Source: Paenalcaligenes sp035302345 (lineage in GTDB: Bacteria; Pseudomonadota; Gammaproteobacteria; Burkholderiales; Burkholderiaceae_B). From it: a stretch of 37,679 bases of DNA. Below the pieces are notes generated by a model, which saw only the letters and a program-made list of their open reading frames with translations, did no database searches and had not been told where the DNA came from. The stretch is taken from assembly GCA_035302345.1 (NCBI GenBank), contig DATGSS010000089.1:1-37679 (forward strand), written 5' to 3'. Made by a program: the position numbers and the translations under genes. Shown one piece after another: positions 1 to 8,213 of the stretch; positions within the stretch are counted from its first letter, which is position 1; each line of letters starts with the position of its first letter.

Positions 1-19
1 TGTTGATTGCTTTGATCAT
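1..19 (-). CDS. Start of next gene, probably TRAP small permease (partial)
   Basis: An ATG on the minus strand at 19 opens a reading frame that runs off the left edge (M-I-K-A-I-N). It is preceded by an AGGAG Shine-Dalgarno about 8 nt upstream, inside the short gap after the solute-binding protein stop. TRAP binding-protein genes are usually followed by the DctQ small permease, so that is the expected identity. Only six codons are visible, so the product is inferred from context alone. Confidence 0.45.
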
Positions 20-36
20 GGATAAAGCTCCTGAAC

Positions 37-1041
37 TTACTCACCCTTGGCAGCAGCTCTAGCACGCTCAATGAGTTCGGGAGTTACCACTTTCTCGAAC
101 TCTGCATAGATAGGCTGAGACCTTTCGATGAACTTCTCGCGGCCTTCGTCGGTAAGCTGAATGATTTCTATTTGATCGCTGATCTCTTCCAGAGTCTGCT
201 CCTCATCTTTGTCGGTGAGCTCGCGTGCGTAGTCACGCGCCACATCAAAAGCATTTTGGACGATGTCTTGTAGCTCAGGCGTCAAAGAATCCCATGCCTC
301 TTTGTTCATCACAGCCGCATAGGTGTGATAAGTATGATGCGTCTGGGTCAGATATTTTTGCACCTCATGGAACTTCATGGAGGAGATATTCGCTAAGGGG
401 TTTTCCTGTCCTTCGACCACACCCTGCTGTAAACCGTTATAGACCTCGGTAAAAGCCATGGCCGTGGGGTTAGCGCCATAGGCACGGTAAGTCGCCAAAA
501 TAGTGGGCGCCTGCAAGGTGCGCATCTTGATGTTTTCCAAATCATCAGGCTCAGTGATTGGGCGCACGTTGTTGGTCATGTTACGGAAACCTGCACCCCA
601 GTAATTAATACCCTTGAGGCCATACTCATCGAGACCCTCGAGGAGCTCTTCACCAACATCCCCATCGAGCACCCGCTTCATGCTGTCGTTATCGGTGATC
701 AAGAAAGGTAAATCAAACAGGTACATCTTGGGGTCAAAGTTCGCCAAATTACCGGTGGGCGGGATCGCGATTTGAACCAAATTCATCTGGGTTTGTTCGA
801 TGATCTCAACATCACCCCCCAGTTGGGCTGCGGGACGGATGTTAATTTTAATTTTTCCATCCGAATTCTTTTCAACCTCCTCCTTGAACTTTTCAGCAGC
901 CTGGGCATTAGGCGTACTCTCGATCAGCACATGAGCAAAAGTAAATTCGTACTCAGGGTCAGCGGCGTAGGCCGATGACATTGCCATGGCTAGAGTACTG
1001 AGCCCAGCTAAAGCGAAGGTTGTTAATCTTTTTGTAACCAT
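37..1041 (-). CDS. TRAP transporter solute-binding protein, DctP family
   Basis: This is the periplasmic binding component of a tripartite ATP-independent periplasmic transporter, which delivers its ligand to an ion-gradient-driven DctQM permease. The 334-residue protein has a Sec signal peptide: a basic start (VTKR), a hydrophobic stretch, and likely cleavage after SSAYA near residue 26. The mature part carries DctP hallmarks: the FAHVL start, the KMRTL arginine that in this family pairs with a ligand carboxylate, and GVVEGQENP. The ligand is therefore probably a carboxylate, but sequence does not identify it. A good AGGAG precedes the ATG. The gene follows the amidase with a 68-bp gap holding two palindromes and is followed by a probable permease gene, so uptake and amide hydrolysis look co-expressed. 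Confidence 0.93.
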   Translation of the reverse strand: MVTKRLTTFALAGLSTLAMAMSSAYAADPEYEFTFAHVLIESTPNAQAAEKFKEEVEKNSDGKIKINIRPAAQLGGDVEIIEQTQMNLVQIAIPPTGNLANFDPKMYLFDLPFLITDNDSMKRVLDGDVGEELLEGLDEYGLKGINYWGAGFRNMTNNVRPITEPDDLENIKMRTLQAPTILATYRAYGANPTAMAFTEVYNGLQQGVVEGQENPLANISSMKFHEVQKYLTQTHHTYHTYAAVMNKEAWDSLTPELQDIVQNAFDVARDYARELTDKDEEQTLEEISDQIEIIQLTDEGREKFIERSQPIYAEFEKVVTPELIERARAAAKGE

Positions 1042-1065
1042 TTCGTATCTCCTGAAAAAAGGCTT

Positions 1066-1095
1066 TGCACAGGATGTGCATCAAAATATATTTTG
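1066..1095. promoter_or_regulatory. Adjacent palindromes in the amidase-dctP gap
   Basis: Two perfect dyads sit side by side between the amidase stop and dctP. TGCACA-GGA-TGTGCA lies at 1066-1080 and the 14-bp palindrome CAAAATATATTTTG at 1082-1095. Read on the minus strand, the first forms a 6-bp hairpin followed five bases later by six Ts. It could therefore be a weak intercistronic terminator or mRNA-stabilising hairpin, or the pair could be an operator. The symmetry is observed; the role is inferred. Confidence 0.45.
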
Positions 1096-1109
1096 TTTTT
1101 ACCAAAGTT

Positions 1110-2507
1110 TTACCACTGCGGGCATGGCCCAAGGCATTGTGCTGCAGTGCCCAATACCTGCTCGCACTGTAGACTCAAGGCCAAGAGTTTTTCTTCTTGA
1201 TTGGCACCGGCTGTAATTTGTAATCCTACTGGAATTCCTAATGAGTCTTTGCCAACGGGCAGGCTCACGGCACATAAATGCATGAGGTTAGCAATACTGG
1301 GATTGCGTAGTACCTGCATATTGGCTTGACGGTACTGTTCGGTATCGCTTAGATCATCGACCACGGCAGCGCTGGTCAGTAGTGTGGGATTTAACCAAGC
1401 ATCGACCTGCTCGAAGACGGTATTGATCTTTTGGCTCGCGTCGCGGAATAAAGCGATACGGCGTAAATACTCGATCGCGGACAGATCCTCGGCCCCTTCG
1501 ACGCGGATTTTAACTAATGGGTCTAGGTGCTGGATTTTGTCAGGCATATTGCGTAACAAAAAGTCAGATAATTCGGGGGCACCCAAACCACCTGCCTGGA
1601 AAGCCTCGTAGACCTCATCGCAGTTAGGAATTGTGATTGGCACGAGAATCGCACCCGCCTGCTCGAGAGCATGCATGGCGCGTTGGATTTGAGCGGCAAT
1701 ACTGTCATCGACACCCTCCCAGAAAAAGTTTTCTGGGACACCCAAACGCACCCCCTGCAACCCATGCATCACAGGCACACGGACGGGGCGATTTTGCAGC
1801 TGAGTTTCAATGGCCTCAAAACCAAAAATAAGGTCGGTGATCGTGCGGGCCAGTAAACCCGGTGTGTCTAAAGTGGTAGACAAAGGCACCGTGTGCTCTT
1901 TGGGCCAACGACCCTCGGTGGTTTTCAGAGCAGTTGTCCCAGTAAAAGAGGCAGGAATGCGCACCGAACCTGCGGTGTCTGTACCCAAAGCCAGCAAAGC
2001 CGAGCCCTGACAGAGCGAGACGCCGGCGCCCGAGCTAGAGCCCCCTGGAATTCGGTGTTCTTTGGTATCCCAAGGGTTTCTGGGTGTGTCCCAATGGCCA
2101 TTCATGCCGATCCCGCCAAAGGCAAATTCAACGGTATGGGATTTGCCAGTGATGGGGCTCAGCTGATCGATAAAAGCCTGCACTAAGCGGCCAGCCTGAG
2201 ACCACGCCTGGGGCAAAGCCGCCGAAGAACCTGCGAATGTAGGCAAACCAGGCACCCCAAAGAGATCTTTGACCGACGTGGGAATACCCATCAATGGGCC
2301 CAAGTCGTAGTTGCTTTTCAAAAGTGTGTCGACAGTTTTGGCTACCTCGGTAGCACGTGCACCGTCCCAGGTTTTATATGCATTGAGCGCAGCCTCGCTG
2401 CGCTCGTAATTAGCATTGCATGCTTCCATCAATTGCTGTGCGGACAAATCACCCGTACGCAATTGCTGCGCGATGGTGGGCAAATCGAGTGTGTGTAGAT
2501 TATCCAT
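1110..2507 (-). CDS. Amidase signature family enzyme
   Basis: This 465-residue cytoplasmic hydrolase cleaves a C-N amide bond; its substrate is unknown. The amidase-signature catalytic triad is complete: Lys80 in TSVKDLFG, Ser157 (the cis-Ser) in GGSSSGAG, and the nucleophile Ser181 in GTDTAGSVRIPAS, with the family spacing of 24 residues between the serines. There is no signal peptide. It could act on a simple aliphatic amide, a carbamoyl compound or an aryl amide. GatA is unlikely, because gatB and gatC are absent and the gene sits with a TRAP transporter. It follows mmsA after 219 bp containing a promoter candidate flanked by inverted repeats, and it precedes dctP. The context suggests it processes the imported compound. 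Confidence 0.88.
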   Translation of the reverse strand: MDNLHTLDLPTIAQQLRTGDLSAQQLMEACNANYERSEAALNAYKTWDGARATEVAKTVDTLLKSNYDLGPLMGIPTSVKDLFGVPGLPTFAGSSAALPQAWSQAGRLVQAFIDQLSPITGKSHTVEFAFGGIGMNGHWDTPRNPWDTKEHRIPGGSSSGAGVSLCQGSALLALGTDTAGSVRIPASFTGTTALKTTEGRWPKEHTVPLSTTLDTPGLLARTITDLIFGFEAIETQLQNRPVRVPVMHGLQGVRLGVPENFFWEGVDDSIAAQIQRAMHALEQAGAILVPITIPNCDEVYEAFQAGGLGAPELSDFLLRNMPDKIQHLDPLVKIRVEGAEDLSAIEYLRRIALFRDASQKINTVFEQVDAWLNPTLLTSAAVVDDLSDTEQYRQANMQVLRNPSIANLMHLCAVSLPVGKDSLGIPVGLQITAGANQEEKLLALSLQCEQVLGTAAQCLGPCPQW

Positions 2508-2581
2508 CGTTTCCAGTATTCAATAAGTTGTCAAACCCACCTATCCGCATCAGGATGGTTACCCTGGGTTAAGCGGGGGTG

Positions 2582-2702
2582 TTTGTGCCCGTTATTATTG
2601 GCTGGCGGCGGGAAATGACATCGTTTTAAAGACGTGTGTTTTCATTTATTATGATTTCCGTATTTTATAAGCCAAATAAAAAATATCGGCAACGGGCACA
2701 AA
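2582..2702. repeat. Widely spaced perfect inverted repeat, candidate paired operator
   Basis: TTTGTGCCCGTT at 2582-2593 is the exact reverse complement of AACGGGCACAAA at 2691-2702. The two 12-bp arms are 97 bp apart (109 bp centre to centre, about ten helical turns). They bracket a promoter candidate for the amidase-TRAP genes. Partial similarity continues inward from both arms (a TTATT(T)GGCT block and a GGAAAT block), as if each arm belongs to a longer regulator-binding site. No target-site duplication is seen at the ends, which argues against a miniature transposon. A looping repressor or activator pair is my inference. Confidence 0.5.
2648..2675 (-). promoter_or_regulatory. Candidate sigma70 promoter for amidase-TRAP operon
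   Basis: On the minus strand TTGGCT (2675-2670, 4/6 to the -35 consensus) is followed after 16 bp by CATAAT (2653-2648, 5/6 to the -10 consensus). Initiation would be near 2641, leaving an untranslated leader of about 130 nt. One inverted-repeat arm lies just upstream of the -35 and the other about 50 bp inside the transcript. Confidence 0.4.
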
Positions 2703-2726
2703 TCATACTATCTTTTTTATGACTTA

Positions 2727-4253
2727 TTATTTATTAGTATCATCCTCTGAACTAGGCATGCTGAATTCTGCCCCTTTACCGATACTCTCGGGCCAGCGCT
2801 GCATGATGGATTTTTGACGTGTGTAAAAAAGGATACCGTGCTCACCATATGCGTTTAAATCGCCAAAGAGGCTAGATTTCCAACCCCCAAAGCCATGCCA
2901 AGCCAAAGGCACAGGGATCGGTACGTTAATCCCCACCATCCCTACTTCGATACGACGACCAAACTCGCGGGCGATATTGCCATCACGTGTATAGCAAGCA
3001 ACCCCATTGGCAAAAGCATGACTATTTACCAAAGCTACCGCATCGGCAAAATTATCGACCCGCACACATGCCAGCACCGGACCAAAGATTTCCTCTTGGT
3101 AAATCTTCATGTCTGGACGAACGTTATCAAAGAGAGTAGGCCCGACAAAAAAGCCTTGCTCATGGCCGGATACGGTGCATCCGCGACCATCAACCACTAA
3201 ACTGGCCCCCTCGTCCACACCAGACTGTATATAGGATTCAATACGCTCTTGAGCCTGAGCGGTAATGACAGGGCCCATCTCAGAGCTGGCATCCATCCCG
3301 TCACCCACTGTGACCTGACGTGCGCGCTCGGCTAAACGTTCGACCACCTCATCTGCACGGTCACCGACCAATACTGCTACTGAAATCGCCATACAGCGCT
3401 CACCAGCTGAACCATAGGCGGCACCAATCAAGCCATCCACGACCTGATCAATATCGGCATCGGGCATCACAACCATATGGTTTTTAGCCCCACCTAAGGC
3501 TTGTACACGTTTACCGTGCTGGGCACCCGTGGCATAAATATGCTGTGCAATTGGGGTAGAACCCACAAAGCTAAGTGCTTTGACCTCGGGATGCTCGAGC
3601 AATACATCCACAGCGGCCTTGTCTCCTTGGACGACATTGAACACCCCTTTGGGTAAACCCGCTTTTTCAAGCAAACGTGCCATAAATAATGCTGCGCTGG
3701 GATCACGCTCGCTAGGTTTTAATATAAATGTGTTACCCGCGACCAAGGCCAATGGGAACATCCAGCATGGCACCATACAAGGAAAATTAAATGGCGTAAT
3801 GCCAGCCACCACACCCAAGGGCTGGCGGATGACCCAATTGTCTAAATTAGTTGCTACCTGATCGCTAAAACCGCTTTTGAGTAGCTGAGGCGCACCGCAG
3901 GCAAATTCTACGATTTCGATACCCCGCATTACCTCGCCCTGGGCATCACTAAAAACCTTGCCATGCTCTGCGGTAATAATGGCTGCTAATTCATCTTGAT
4001 GCTGATATAACAGCTCTAAAAAACGGAACATAATACGCGCCCGACGAATGGGTGGCGTATCAGCCCAAGCCGGAAAAGCTTGTTGTGCAGCCTCGATAGC
4101 CTGTACGACGTCGGCGGGCTCAGCCAACACCACCGAGCGACTTTGCTCGCCGGTTGCTGGGTTATAAACGGCTTGTTGACGCTGATTAGCGCCCAAGATC
4201 TCGCTGCCATTGATGTAATGGCCTACTGTTTCAGAGTTGGTGTATGCTTGCAT
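2727..4253 (-). CDS. mmsA: CoA-acylating (methyl)malonate-semialdehyde dehydrogenase
   Basis: It oxidises methylmalonate semialdehyde to propionyl-CoA, or malonate semialdehyde to acetyl-CoA, with NAD+ and CoA and loss of CO2 (valine, inositol or beta-alanine catabolism). The 508-residue protein shows the aldehyde dehydrogenase fold, with Asn156 in TPFNFP and catalytic Cys287 in GSAGERC. The general-base Glu of ordinary aldehyde dehydrogenases is replaced in the QALGGAKNH segment, as is characteristic of the CoA-dependent MmsA type. The start at 4253 is chosen because GGAG lies 8 nt upstream and the protein then begins at the family position. The frame stays open 57 codons further upstream, but that part is not family-like and covers the divergent lysR promoter. 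The adjacent LysR gene probably regulates it. Confidence 0.92.
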   Translation of the reverse strand: MQAYTNSETVGHYINGSEILGANQRQQAVYNPATGEQSRSVVLAEPADVVQAIEAAQQAFPAWADTPPIRRARIMFRFLELLYQHQDELAAIITAEHGKVFSDAQGEVMRGIEIVEFACGAPQLLKSGFSDQVATNLDNWVIRQPLGVVAGITPFNFPCMVPCWMFPLALVAGNTFILKPSERDPSAALFMARLLEKAGLPKGVFNVVQGDKAAVDVLLEHPEVKALSFVGSTPIAQHIYATGAQHGKRVQALGGAKNHMVVMPDADIDQVVDGLIGAAYGSAGERCMAISVAVLVGDRADEVVERLAERARQVTVGDGMDASSEMGPVITAQAQERIESYIQSGVDEGASLVVDGRGCTVSGHEQGFFVGPTLFDNVRPDMKIYQEEIFGPVLACVRVDNFADAVALVNSHAFANGVACYTRDGNIAREFGRRIEVGMVGINVPIPVPLAWHGFGGWKSSLFGDLNAYGEHGILFYTRQKSIMQRWPESIGKGAEFSMPSSEDDTNK

Positions 4254-4413
4254 TTTCTGTCTCCAGATCACGTATTCAGAAAAGGATTGCCAACTGCTCT
4301 TATGAGCTGAAAGCGCTCCTCTTGCTAGGTTACCGTTTAGTTTAATCAAGCAAAAAGTCCCTGCATAGCCTAAAATCCTAGACTGTTTGTGCAATTTCTT
4401 AAACAATGACTCT
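4254..4413. promoter_or_regulatory. Divergent mmsA-lysR intergenic control region
   Basis: This 160-bp region separates the divergent mmsA and lysR starts. That is the standard layout in which a LysR regulator controls both its own gene and its neighbour. The sequence is AT-rich in its right half, with TTGCT...AGCAA half-sites. I cannot single out a convincing -35/-10 pair or a clean T-N11-A operator. Confidence 0.45.
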
Positions 4414-5394
4414 ATGGAACGCAATAAAACCGAACGCCTCTGGACTCATCTGCACAGCCTGATCGTCCTGTCTCAACAGGGCAGTTTTACGGCCGCAGCC
4501 AAACGATTAAATATCAGCAAAGCCACTGTTAGCCTGCGCATCACCGAATTAGAGAAAACCCTGGGGGTCAAGCTAGTACACCGCACTACACGCTCAATAC
4601 AGCTGACTGACGCAGGCCAACAATTGGTCAAACAAACGCAGGGGGCTTATCAACACATCAGTAGTGAATTAAAGAATATTGAAAGCCATGCCCACCATCC
4701 CAGAGGGCTGTTACGCGTGACTGCGCCGGTCGCACTCACGCAGCAATACCTCATCCCGGCACTGCCTGATTTTTTACGCCGTTATCCTGAAATTCATATC
4801 GAGCTCGAAGCCGAGGACCGTATTCACTCGCTGAGTTCCGAGGGCTTCGATTTGGCCGTTCGACATACCAAAGAGGTATCAGACACTTTGGTGGCTTGGC
4901 AGTTGACCGAAACTTATCCGTTGTTGGTGGCTAGCCCAACTTATTTAGAGCAGCAGGCTCCTATCCAACACCCTTCGGATCTACATCAACACGATTTACT
5001 GCACTATCCACGTCAAAAAAACACCAGTAGCCGCTGGTCTTTTGTGCCTCTCAATGATCATGAACAAGAACCTATTAGCATCCCTATCCAACCCCGTTTT
5101 GCTATCAACAACAGTCAAATGTTGGCTGAAATGACCAAAGCAGATCTAGGCATTGCGTTGGTTCCGGACTTTAGCGCCCAATCGGGCCTCAAAGACGGTA
5201 GTTTGGTCCCCGTATTGCCCAATTGGCAGGTACTGGGGCATTTTGGCACGGCTATTTATGCGGTGCGCCCTTACGCCGCACGAACTCCTCAATCAGTGCG
5301 GCTATTGGTTGATTTTTTACGGCAATTATTCAATGAACAAGGGTTTAGTCAGCTGCGGAAAACGCTGCAGCCGCACGACCCAAGCGATCATTAA
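4414..5394 (+). CDS. LysR-family transcriptional regulator
   Basis: This 326-residue regulator has an N-terminal winged helix-turn-helix at about residues 15-60 (GSFTAAAKRLNISKATVS, then the ITELEKTLGVKLVHRTTRSI block). A type 2 periplasmic-binding-like effector domain begins near residue 90. The RTTRSIQLTDAG wing and the RVTAPVALTQQYLIP linker place it with CrgA/AaeR-like LysR proteins. ATG 4414 is preferred over an upstream TTG at 4387, because it puts the helix-turn-helix at the usual distance from the N-terminus. No strong Shine-Dalgarno is visible for either. It is divergent from mmsA, its likely target. Its last 50 bp overlap the convergent tsaC gene. Confidence 0.9.
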   Translation: MERNKTERLWTHLHSLIVLSQQGSFTAAAKRLNISKATVSLRITELEKTLGVKLVHRTTRSIQLTDAGQQLVKQTQGAYQHISSELKNIESHAHHPRGLLRVTAPVALTQQYLIPALPDFLRRYPEIHIELEAEDRIHSLSSEGFDLAVRHTKEVSDTLVAWQLTETYPLLVASPTYLEQQAPIQHPSDLHQHDLLHYPRQKNTSSRWSFVPLNDHEQEPISIPIQPRFAINNSQMLAEMTKADLGIALVPDFSAQSGLKDGSLVPVLPNWQVLGHFGTAIYAVRPYAARTPQSVRLLVDFLRQLFNEQGFSQLRKTLQPHDPSDH

Positions 5395-6433
5395 CTCCGG
5401 CCCACACAGTGTCTTGGGGTGGATACTCAAACCACAATGCCTCAAAACCACAACTATCTAGCCGACGTAAAGTAGCATAAAGCACACTGGCATACTGAGT
5501 AGGCTCTGCTGGTAGCACCTCGTGATGCAACTGCGGCTCGTCCAGAGACGCTGGGGTTTGCTCTTGCGCTAAATGCTCTTTTTGTGCCGCCTCATCCAAA
5601 GGACCACAGCTAACAATAGCCACACGCTTGTTTTGATTGTTTTTTAACCACGTGTTTAATTCTGAGCGCTGAAATAAATATAATGGCGTGCGTGGCGCAT
5701 AATGAGCTTTTAAACTACCTGAAACGCGCGGCACATCAGAGTGGGGCTTGGATGCCGCCGCCAAGGTATTGGGCTCGGGTGCGAGTACTGTCCCCCCCAA
5801 TACGCGCTGTATATCACTGGCTTGTATATGACCAGGCCTCAGGATACGCGGGGGTGCATCTGGATTGCTCAGATCGACAATAGTTGATTCAATGCCTACC
5901 CGAGCTTCGCCCCCTTCGAGCAAATAAATGGACACATCCTTCAAATCAGAAAACTCATCATAAACATGATCAGCATGGGTTGGGGATACCTGCCCAAACC
6001 GATTGGCCGATGGTGCAATCACACCTGCCCCAGGACCGTGTAACTGCTCAAACGCCTGCAGTAGCTGCAAGGCCAAAGGATGCTCGGGACAGCGCACGGC
6101 GACGGTATCCTGCCCACCGGTGATATGCAAAGAAACATGTTCAGCACGGGGCAATATCAATGTCAGAGGCCCAGGCCAAAAATGCTCCATCAAAAGCCGT
6201 GCGGGCTCATTTATGACCTCGGCCCAGGTCGTCGCGGCAGCAGCATCAGCAACATGCACAATTACAGGATGATTACCTGGACGCCCTTTGGCTTTGTACA
6301 CCGCTGCAATAGCCTGCTCATCGTGGGCATTGGCCCCCAAACCGTACACCGTCTCGGTAGGAAAGGCGACCAAACGACCCTCGGTCAACCAGCGCGCTGC
6401 CTCTTGAATATCGTTTCCACGGACTACTGTCAT
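5345..6433 (-). CDS. tsaC: L-threonylcarbamoyladenylate synthase, Sua5 type
   Basis: It makes threonylcarbamoyl-AMP from threonine, bicarbonate and ATP, the first step of the universal t6A37 tRNA modification. The N-terminal YrdC domain (about residues 1-200) shows FPTETVYGLGANA, the KGRPGNHP nucleotide-site motif and PSANRFGQVSPT. The 362-residue length and the extra C-terminal Sua5 domain (about 240-362) make it the long Sua5/YwlC form rather than the short E. coli-like TsaC. AGAGGA lies upstream of the ATG. It is the last gene after purC-purE-purK, 14 bp behind purK, and its 3' end overlaps lysR by 50 bp in opposite orientation, so no dedicated terminator is visible. Confidence 0.93.
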   Translation of the reverse strand: MTVVRGNDIQEAARWLTEGRLVAFPTETVYGLGANAHDEQAIAAVYKAKGRPGNHPVIVHVADAAAATTWAEVINEPARLLMEHFWPGPLTLILPRAEHVSLHITGGQDTVAVRCPEHPLALQLLQAFEQLHGPGAGVIAPSANRFGQVSPTHADHVYDEFSDLKDVSIYLLEGGEARVGIESTIVDLSNPDAPPRILRPGHIQASDIQRVLGGTVLAPEPNTLAAASKPHSDVPRVSGSLKAHYAPRTPLYLFQRSELNTWLKNNQNKRVAIVSCGPLDEAAQKEHLAQEQTPASLDEPQLHHEVLPAEPTQYASVLYATLRRLDSCGFEALWFEYPPQDTVWAGVNDRLGRAAAAFSAAD

Positions 6434-6447
6434 TGATTCCTCTGCGG

Positions 6448-7623
6448 TTATAGCTCGATACCAAGCACCGCTGCCGCCTGAGCAGCACGCTGCTGAGCCT
6501 GCTCGATACTGTGCCCCAGGACAGTAAGGTGGCCCATTTTACGCCCTCGCCGAGGTTCTGCTTTGCCATATAAATGCAAAAACACCCCATCTACTGCCAG
6601 CACAGCAGACCAATCGGGGGTTTGTGGTGCAGTGCTGTGCGAATCCAAAAACCAGCTGTCACCAAGAATATTCACCATCACTGCGGGTTGTTGTAAAGTA
6701 GTTGCACCCAAGGGCAATCCGGCCAAAGCCCGTACCTGCTGCTCAAACTGGGAGCTCAGGCAGGCTTCGATAGTATGGTGACCGCTGTTATGTGGGCGCG
6801 GGGCAATTTCATTCGCAACCAAGCGCCCATCAGCCAATACAAAAAACTCTACGCACAGCACACCGACATAATCTGCAGCAGCGGCAATTTTCTGTGCTAT
6901 CTTTTGGGCTTGGTCATACAAAGGATGGGCCTGTTCACGGATGCGAGAAACCACCAAAATACCGTCACGGTGTTCGTTATGCGCGGGATCAAAATAGCGC
7001 ACCAGACCATCCGCTCCCCGCACTAACACCACTGAAATTTCATCTGCTAAATCAAGCTGTGCTTCAAGTACACAAGGCACCTGCTGTAAAGCAGAAAATG
7101 CCTGTTGCGCCTCTTGTACATTGGCGACACGCACTTGGCCTTTACCGTCATAGCCAAAACAAGCCGTTTTTAAAATCCCTGGAAAAAGTGCTGCATCTGC
7201 TTGCTCTAAATCACTGGCTGAGTTCACCGCCAGAAAAGGAGCGACCTCAGCCCCTGCCCGTTGTAGGAACTGCTTCTCAACTGCTCTGTCTTGGGTTAAT
7301 TGTACGGCTGCTGCACTGGGTGCCACGCGGGTATATTCCGCCAGCAGCTGCAATGTGCCTGCAGGGACATTTTCAAACTCTGTAGTCACCGCTGCACAAA
7401 GCTGTCCCAGCTCTTGTAGCGCCTGCTCATCATCGTATGCGGCACAAATGTGCTTATGGGCAAGCTGACCTGTCGGGCTTTGTGGGTCGGGATCTAATAC
7501 GGCGACCTGGTAGCCCATACGCTGCGCTGCTTGGCAAAACATTCGGCCCAACTGCCCGCCCCCGACCACACCTAACCAAGCGGGAGGATACAAAGCATTA
7601 AAAGCAGTTGTGGATTGCGTCAT
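6448..7623 (-). CDS. purK: 5-(carboxyamino)imidazole ribonucleotide synthase
   Basis: It converts AIR, bicarbonate and ATP to N5-CAIR in de novo purine synthesis. The 391-residue ATP-grasp protein starts with the family motif GVVGGGQLGRMFCQAA. It carries ILKTACFGYDGKGQ, which shapes the nucleotide site, and the catalytic ANEIAPRPHNSGHHTIEAC block near residue 270. AGGAAA precedes the ATG. It follows purE by 47 bp and precedes tsaC by 14 bp. The N5-CAIR is passed directly to PurE, so the pair is functionally coupled. Confidence 0.97.
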   Translation of the reverse strand: MTQSTTAFNALYPPAWLGVVGGGQLGRMFCQAAQRMGYQVAVLDPDPQSPTGQLAHKHICAAYDDEQALQELGQLCAAVTTEFENVPAGTLQLLAEYTRVAPSAAAVQLTQDRAVEKQFLQRAGAEVAPFLAVNSASDLEQADAALFPGILKTACFGYDGKGQVRVANVQEAQQAFSALQQVPCVLEAQLDLADEISVVLVRGADGLVRYFDPAHNEHRDGILVVSRIREQAHPLYDQAQKIAQKIAAAADYVGVLCVEFFVLADGRLVANEIAPRPHNSGHHTIEACLSSQFEQQVRALAGLPLGATTLQQPAVMVNILGDSWFLDSHSTAPQTPDWSAVLAVDGVFLHLYGKAEPRRGRKMGHLTVLGHSIEQAQQRAAQAAAVLGIEL

Positions 7624-7670
7624 GAGATTTTCCTGTGTGAATGATTGGAATTATTTGTTGTGGCTACAGA

Positions 7671-8210
7671 TTAATTGCTCGCAGCTGGCGCATCCAAACG
7701 CATGGCTGCTGCTTTTTCTGTTTGCGCTTGTCTATAAGCCAACCACTTTTGTTTGAGGGCAGCATCGTGGACTGCTAAATTAGCCACTAAATGTAATGCC
7801 GCATTGACGGCTCCTGCCTCACCAATGGCAAAGGTTGCCACCGGCACGCCTTTGGGCATTTGAACAATAGACCAAAGTGAGTCTTCGCCATTCATATGTC
7901 GAGTTGGAATTGGGACACCAAACACAGGAACCTCGGTCAGGGCTGCTAACATCCCAGGCAAATGCGCTGCACCGCCAGCGCCGGCAACTATACCTGCTAA
8001 GCCATGCTCACTGGCAGCATGGCCAAACTCGACCATATGTGTTGGCATACGATGCGCTGAAACTACGCGCGCCAAATAGGGGATGCCAAAATGCTCGAAA
8101 ATATCAGCAGCCTGCTGCATCACGGGCCAATCACTGTTAGAGCCCATTACGAGTGCCACCTGAGCTTGGGCTAAATCGTCGACACGCTGTTTTGCAGATT
8201 GATTACTCAT
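7671..8210 (-). CDS. purE: 5-(carboxyamino)imidazole ribonucleotide mutase, class I
   Basis: It rearranges N5-CAIR to CAIR, directly after PurK. The 179-residue protein shows the class I signatures MGSNSDWPVM (about residues 22-31), VVSAHRMP with the catalytic His, and GAGGAAHLPGM. A co-occurring purK supports the bacterial two-enzyme route rather than the AIR carboxylase form. The start lies 3 nt after the purC stop, and its AGGAG Shine-Dalgarno overlaps that stop codon, so translation is probably coupled to purC. The residues before VALVMGS and the last 20 or so are low in conservation and look like family-variable tails. Confidence 0.97.
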   Translation of the reverse strand: MSNQSAKQRVDDLAQAQVALVMGSNSDWPVMQQAADIFEHFGIPYLARVVSAHRMPTHMVEFGHAASEHGLAGIVAGAGGAAHLPGMLAALTEVPVFGVPIPTRHMNGEDSLWSIVQMPKGVPVATFAIGEAGAVNAALHLVANLAVHDAALKQKWLAYRQAQTEKAAAMRLDAPAASN

Positions 8211-8213
8211 TGA

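Noticed and set aside
2582..2702. Miniature inverted-repeat transposable element
   Set aside because: Terminal repeats are perfect, but no target-site duplication flanks them and the interior contains a promoter-like pair. An operator pair fits better, although a genome-wide copy search has not been done.
4254..4424. 57-codon N-terminal extension of mmsA
   Set aside because: It has no family similarity, overlaps the divergent lysR start, and a good Shine-Dalgarno sits at the inner ATG 4253.
6792..7385. 197-codon open frame opposite purK
   Set aside because: It is a shadow of purK with histidine/proline-rich composition and no family resemblance.
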